Shown here: positions 6,633 to 9,667 of the stretch, piece by piece
Position numbering within the stretch: position 1 is the first letter of the stretch
Layout of the letters: each line of letters opens with the position of its first letter
DNA from: Verrucomicrobiota bacterium
GTDB lineage: Bacteria; Verrucomicrobiota; Verrucomicrobiia; Opitutales; UBA2995
Reading direction: 5' to 3'
Assembly (NCBI GenBank): GCA_027297085.1
Contig: JAPUIL010000381.1
Coordinates: forward strand, 1 to 9,667
Length of the DNA: 9,667 nt
Position numbers and translations under genes: made by a program
Notes under the pieces: model-generated
Database searches by the model: none
What the model saw: only the letters and a program-made list of their open reading frames with translations
What the model was told of the DNA's origin: nothing

Positions 6633-8558
6633 ATGCCTATTCAACCCTACATCCTCATGCTGGCTGGACATGTCGATCATGGCAAAACAGCTTTGGTTAA
6701 GGCCTTGACCGGGGTGGATTTAGATCGCTTGCCCGAAGAGAAAAAACGAGGCTTAACCATTGATTTGGGCTTCACTGTTTTGGAACTTTCAGAGGGTCGT
6801 TATCGTTTGGGTATTATTGATGTGCCGGGCCATGCAGATTTTATCAAGAACATGGTAGCTGGTACAGGGGGTGTGGATATTGGGCTGCTGGTCGTGGCAG
6901 CAGACGATGGTTGGATGCCCCAGACTGAAGAGCATTTTCAGATCTTAACGTATCTGGGTGTTAAGCGTTTAATTGTAGCTGTGAACAAAGCAGACCTGGA
7001 TCAGGAATTAACTGCTTTGGTTGTTGAGCAAGTGCGAGAGCAATTGGCGGAGACTGCCTATGCCCAAGCACCGATCATCCCTACCTCTGCGGTACAACAG
7101 ATGGGGCTCAATCCATTGCGGGCTGCCCTGGTTGAGGTGCTTGAAAATATGCCTGAGCCGGATGATTTCGGGCGTGCCCGTATTTTTATAGACCGCGTCT
7201 TCACGGTTATTGGCCAAGGAAGAGTAGTGACTGGCACACTACAGGGAGGAGCCTTGCAAGAGGGGCAATCCTTGAAATGGTTTCCTTTTGAAGAAACCGT
7301 GCGTGTTCGCTCTCTGCAAAGTCACGGTCGGGAACTATCGGAAGTGTGCCCTGGTACACGTGTGGCGGTTAATCTATCGACAGTTGCCGGGAACAAACAC
7401 TCCCTGGATAAATTAGAGCGCGGTCAATTGCTAACAGATTCAGGCCCCGTTGAAGCAAGTCAGGTCATTGACGTGTTACTCATTCGGTCAGGCCGAGTGG
7501 ATCATGTGCCGAAAAAAGGTCTACGTCCGCTTAAGCATGATACACGCGTGCGCATTCATATCGGGAGTAGCAATATCGCTGCGCAATTGATTCTGTTAGA
7601 GGCATCTGATCTGCTCCCCGGCGAACAGGCTCTGGCACGCCTTAAGCTTAAGTGTGCATCCGTTTTTTTGCTGGGAGATCGATTTATCGTTCGAGATTGG
7701 TCGGAGCAAACGACTTTGTGTGGAGGTGCCATATTGGACCCGCTTCCACCAAAAAGAATGTCTCCACGGCGAGGATCACAGAATGTTTATTTGAAGACGC
7801 TCGCTAAAAGTTCACTCACCTCAAGAGCGTTTCTCGTTGCTTTGGTCAAGCGCGATTTTTGTCTGAACCGCAAACACGTTGAGTGGCGCTTTCCGATTTC
7901 AAGGGATGAGTTTGCCGCACTTTGTGAGCGTGAGGAAGAGGCCGGTTTTTTGCGTGTTTGTGGCGAATGGCTGGTGGAAAATAAATATTGGGAGCAAGGG
8001 CTAAGTATTATAAAAAAAATGATTCATCTGCATCATAAAGAGGAACCTCAGGAAGCCGGGCTTTTGCTTTCCTCTTTGAAGAATCGTTTTTTAAAGGATC
8101 AAAGAAAGATACCAATGCATCTTTTTTTAGAGACGCTAGAGCAGGAGGGCTACCTGATCGAGGACACCTTCATTTGTGAAAGAAACCATCTGCCCCATTT
8201 GACCGAGAGGTTTAAGGAAGTGGAAGCCGGACTCCTGAGAGTCCTTTCAAGGGATACGGAGAACCCAATCGAAATCGACCAGGATGCGAATGATCAAGTC
8301 CGGGTGCTTCGTTACCTTTTGCAAAAGCAAAGCATCATACAAATCGGCGATAGAGGCTATCTCTTGAAGCAGGCTTACAATGAAAAAATAAAGCGGGTGG
8401 TATCGTATTTAAACAAAAACAAGTCTGCTCGAGTGAGTGAATTAAAGGAAGCTGCAAAGTTATCCCGAAAATACCTGATTCCGTTTCTTGAGTCTCTCGA
8501 TAAACAAGGTATCACTGTTCGCCAAGGGGATTTGCGAAGCTTAGGGTCAGTGGACTGA
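6633..8558 (+). CDS. selB: Selenocysteine-specific elongation factor
   Basis: GTPase that brings Sec-tRNA-Sec to the ribosome at UGA codons followed by a SECIS hairpin. 641 aa from the ATG at 6633, preceded by AGGCGGG at 6621-6627 with a 5-nt spacer; a GTG at 6627 would add two residues. The EF-Tu-like G domain shows G1 G-H-V-D-H-G-K-T (12-19), the switch [10 protein letters not shown] (39-47), G3 D-V-P-G-H (63-67), G4 N-K-A-D (118-121) and G5 T-S-A (151-153). Beta-barrel domains follow to about residue 370. The last ~260 residues are the winged-helix region that binds SECIS RNA, ending with the typical [13 protein letters not shown] segment and R-Q-G-D-L-R near the C-terminus. Slightly longer than E. 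coli SelB (614 aa). It is the last gene of the selC-D-A-B set, and its 3' end faces the 3' end of the selenoprotein gene. Confidence 0.97.
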   Translation: MPIQPYILMLAGHVDHGKTALVKALTGVDLDRLPEEKKRGLTIDLGFTVLELSEGRYRLGIIDVPGHADFIKNMVAGTGGVDIGLLVVAADDGWMPQTEEHFQILTYLGVKRLIVAVNKADLDQELTALVVEQVREQLAETAYAQAPIIPTSAVQQMGLNPLRAALVEVLENMPEPDDFGRARIFIDRVFTVIGQGRVVTGTLQGGALQEGQSLKWFPFEETVRVRSLQSHGRELSEVCPGTRVAVNLSTVAGNKHSLDKLERGQLLTDSGPVEASQVIDVLLIRSGRVDHVPKKGLRPLKHDTRVRIHIGSSNIAAQLILLEASDLLPGEQALARLKLKCASVFLLGDRFIVRDWSEQTTLCGGAILDPLPPKRMSPRRGSQNVYLKTLAKSSLTSRAFLVALVKRDFCLNRKHVEWRFPISRDEFAALCEREEEAGFLRVCGEWLVENKYWEQGLSIIKKMIHLHHKEEPQEAGLLLSSLKNRFLKDQRKIPMHLFLETLEQEGYLIEDTFICERNHLPHLTERFKEVEAGLLRVLSRDTENPIEIDQDANDQVRVLRYLLQKQSIIQIGDRGYLLKQAYNEKIKRVVSYLNKNKSARVSELKEAAKLSRKYLIPFLESLDKQGITVRQGDLRSLGSVD

Positions 8559-8633
8559 ATAATTGAAAATGCTCTTGTGTGGTGTATTAGAAGTTCCCTT
8601 ACTAATTTTTCAACAACGTTCCTTTCAGTCACT

Positions 8634-8741
8634 CGATCCGCCTGTGGCGGAACAGGATCGCTGCGCGTGCAGGATTTTGGAGGGATTTTTCCTGTTTTGG
8701 CGAAGCCAAATCTTGTTGCCGAAGGCATCTAGCGAAGCGTT
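8634..8741. repeat. Run of small inverted repeats between selB and the selenoprotein gene
   Basis: Successive hairpins: CGATCC (8634-8639) with GGATCG (8655-8660), enclosing the alternative CCGCC/GGCGG (8638-8642/8646-8650); CTGC (8661-8664) with GCAG (8669-8672); TTTGGC (8696-8701) with GCCAAA (8705-8710); TGCC (8717-8720) with GGCA (8724-8727); and GC-GAA-GC just after. The last three share a GAA triloop on the + strand. CAGGA near 8671 with TCCTG near 8690 followed by TTTT could also act as a weak terminator for selB. The remaining flanks, 8559-8633 and 8742-8784, show no gene. Confidence 0.45.
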
Positions 8742-8784
8742 GTTTCAATCCTTGATTTATTAACCTTACTTAACATACAGCACA

Positions 8785-9667
8785 CTAGTCTGGTTCGAGC
8801 TGCAGTGTCCGGTGTATATGAATAAGCCCCGGTACGATCGCGACCAGCCAAGCGGCGAACGCGAGCCCCACGAACTTAATAGGAAATAGAACAAGAGCCG
8901 CGATCCACAGCGCAATAAAACCAAATGTTCGCATCCAGCGTTGCCGCGGGCTATGAGTAGGTTTATCGCCAGGCCGCGCGAGGGGAGACATTTTTGGCCA
9001 AAGGAACCATCCTTGCGCCAGCGCCAACAGCATAAAGAAAAACCATGGACGGCTTTTGTGCGTCAGCACCGGATTCTCGTCCAACGGCGGTTCCTCACCG
9101 CTGGCAAGCGTGGACTCCATGGCGTTCCAGACATAGTTCGCGTTCGGGCGCGCACCGGCGCCAGCCATATTCTCTTTGCTTGGCTTTAAGCGCCAACGAT
9201 AGAGCACCCGACCGTCCGAATTTACGGCAAGAACCGCGGGTTGATAATACCCTTTGGGGTGTGATATCCAGGGACGCTCGGTCAGATGACCGATGTTCTC
9301 GTTGAAATAAACATCGATCATTTCTCGTTCGCGTAGAGTTGCGAGAATCTCGTGATGCGGATCACCGACAACAGGATAGCCAAGCTCCCACTCTTCCTCA
9401 GCCTCAGTGGCTAGGGTTTGTGGTTCGCTGGTTATGCCATAGAGTTCACCACCCGCTTGCCGAATTTTGTCAAGAACACCAGTCTCAACGTAGCCTCGTA
9501 ACTCGAGACGACAGGGAGGTCACCAGAGACCGCGGTAAAATAGCAATGTAATGAATCTTTTGTCCGCCAGCTGATCGTCCAGCCAGGTTGCCCGAACACC
9601 TTCCGGTGGATCGAGCAGGGGCGGGATTCCATCTCTTACTTGGTCCAAAAAGCTGAATCCGAAGTCA
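8785..9667 (-). CDS. Membrane-anchored peroxiredoxin/thioredoxin-like selenoprotein (in-frame UGA), 5' partial
   Basis: Read from the right edge in the frame that ends at TAG 8787-8785, the gene encodes 293 residues with one internal TGA (9522-9520, visible residue 49). The context is F-Y-R-G-L-W-U-P-P-C-R, the place where AhpC/TSA-type peroxiredoxin-like proteins have F-Y-R-G-x-W-C-x-x-C, so Sec replaces the first Cys of a CxxC pair and Cys52 would be the resolving residue. Homology-like sequence continues on both sides: T-L-L-F-Y before, Y-G-I-T-S-E and Y-P-V-V-G-D-P after, then the family-typical G-R-V-L-Y-R-W and the E-N-M-A-G-A-G-A-R-P segment. Three hydrophobic, probably membrane-spanning segments follow at visible residues about 208-224, 247-263 and 265-283. 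A caller treating TGA as stop would start at the ATG 9321 and lose the active site. Probable role: thiol/peroxide redox enzyme; substrate unknown. The N-terminus is outside the window. Confidence 0.9.
9489..9522 (-). promoter_or_regulatory. Sec codon TGA and putative bacterial SECIS hairpin
   Basis: TGA is at 9522-9520 on the - strand. Downstream, GTCTCG (9509-9504) pairs with CGAGGC (9498-9493), six pairs with one T-G, around the loop AGTTA (9503-9499). The stem extends by three pairs (9511-9513 with 9491-9489) beyond one C-T mismatch. The loop begins 16 nt after the TGA and its second base is G. The published bacterial SECIS model asks for an apical loop about 16-37 nt from UGA with a G in its first two positions; this fits at the near edge. 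SelB is expected to bind it. Confidence 0.75.

Noticed and set aside
8785..9321. A separate 178-aa protein starting at ATG 9321
   Set aside because: Its sequence begins in the middle of a peroxiredoxin-like fold; the same frame upstream carries the active site and is interrupted only by the TGA read here as Sec.
9432..9632. A 66-aa open frame on the - strand crossing the Sec codon in another frame
   Set aside because: It has no recognisable motif and overlaps the well-supported selenoprotein frame completely; it is a shadow frame.
1..9667. CRISPR array, insertion sequence or integrase
   Set aside because: No regularly spaced repeats, transposase or recombinase motifs were found on either strand.

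Overview
The window carries a complete bacterial selenocysteine (Sec) system: tRNA-Sec (selC), selD, selA and selB, in that order on the + strand. Next to it, tail to tail with selB on the - strand, is what I read as one of its clients: a membrane-anchored peroxiredoxin/thioredoxin-like selenoprotein. Its Sec codon (TGA at 9522-9520) would be taken for a stop by an ordinary gene caller, leaving only a 178-aa fragment. Read through, the protein has a W-Sec-P-P-C active site, and a hairpin that fits the bacterial SECIS rules lies directly behind the TGA.

Organism: a Gram-negative bacterium of moderate GC. The iduronate-2-sulfatase-like exported sulfatase, the sugar isomerase/epimerase pair, the scarcity of Shine-Dalgarno sequences and the GC-rich intergenic repeats suggest the Planctomycetota-Verrucomicrobiota-Chlamydiota group, most likely a marine Verrucomicrobiota of Opitutae type. 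This is inference from gene content, not a phylogenetic result.

Layout. 2-1942 (+): the C-terminal part of an HLD-II haloalkane dehalogenase, then an RpiB/LacAB-family sugar-phosphate isomerase and a D-tagatose/D-psicose 3-epimerase-type TIM barrel 21 nt apart, probably one operon. 2093-3688 (-): a type I sulfatase with the formylglycine motif C-N-P-S-R and a signal peptide, convergent with the epimerase. 3689-4040: a non-coding stretch with a GC-rich palindromic segment flanked by two diverged copies of an AT-rich, roughly 65-nt direct repeat; one copy covers the sulfatase start. 4041-8558 (+): selC, selD, selA and selB with gaps of 41, 14 and 10 nt. 8559-8784: an intergenic segment with a run of small hairpins. 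8785-9667 (-): the selenoprotein, cut at its N-terminus by the window edge.

How the genes work together: SelD makes selenophosphate; SelA converts seryl-tRNA-Sec to Sec-tRNA-Sec; SelB binds that tRNA and the SECIS hairpin and delivers Sec at UGA. The neighbouring redox gene shows the UGA and hairpin that this machinery needs. The sugar genes and the sulfatase have no visible functional link to the Sec system.
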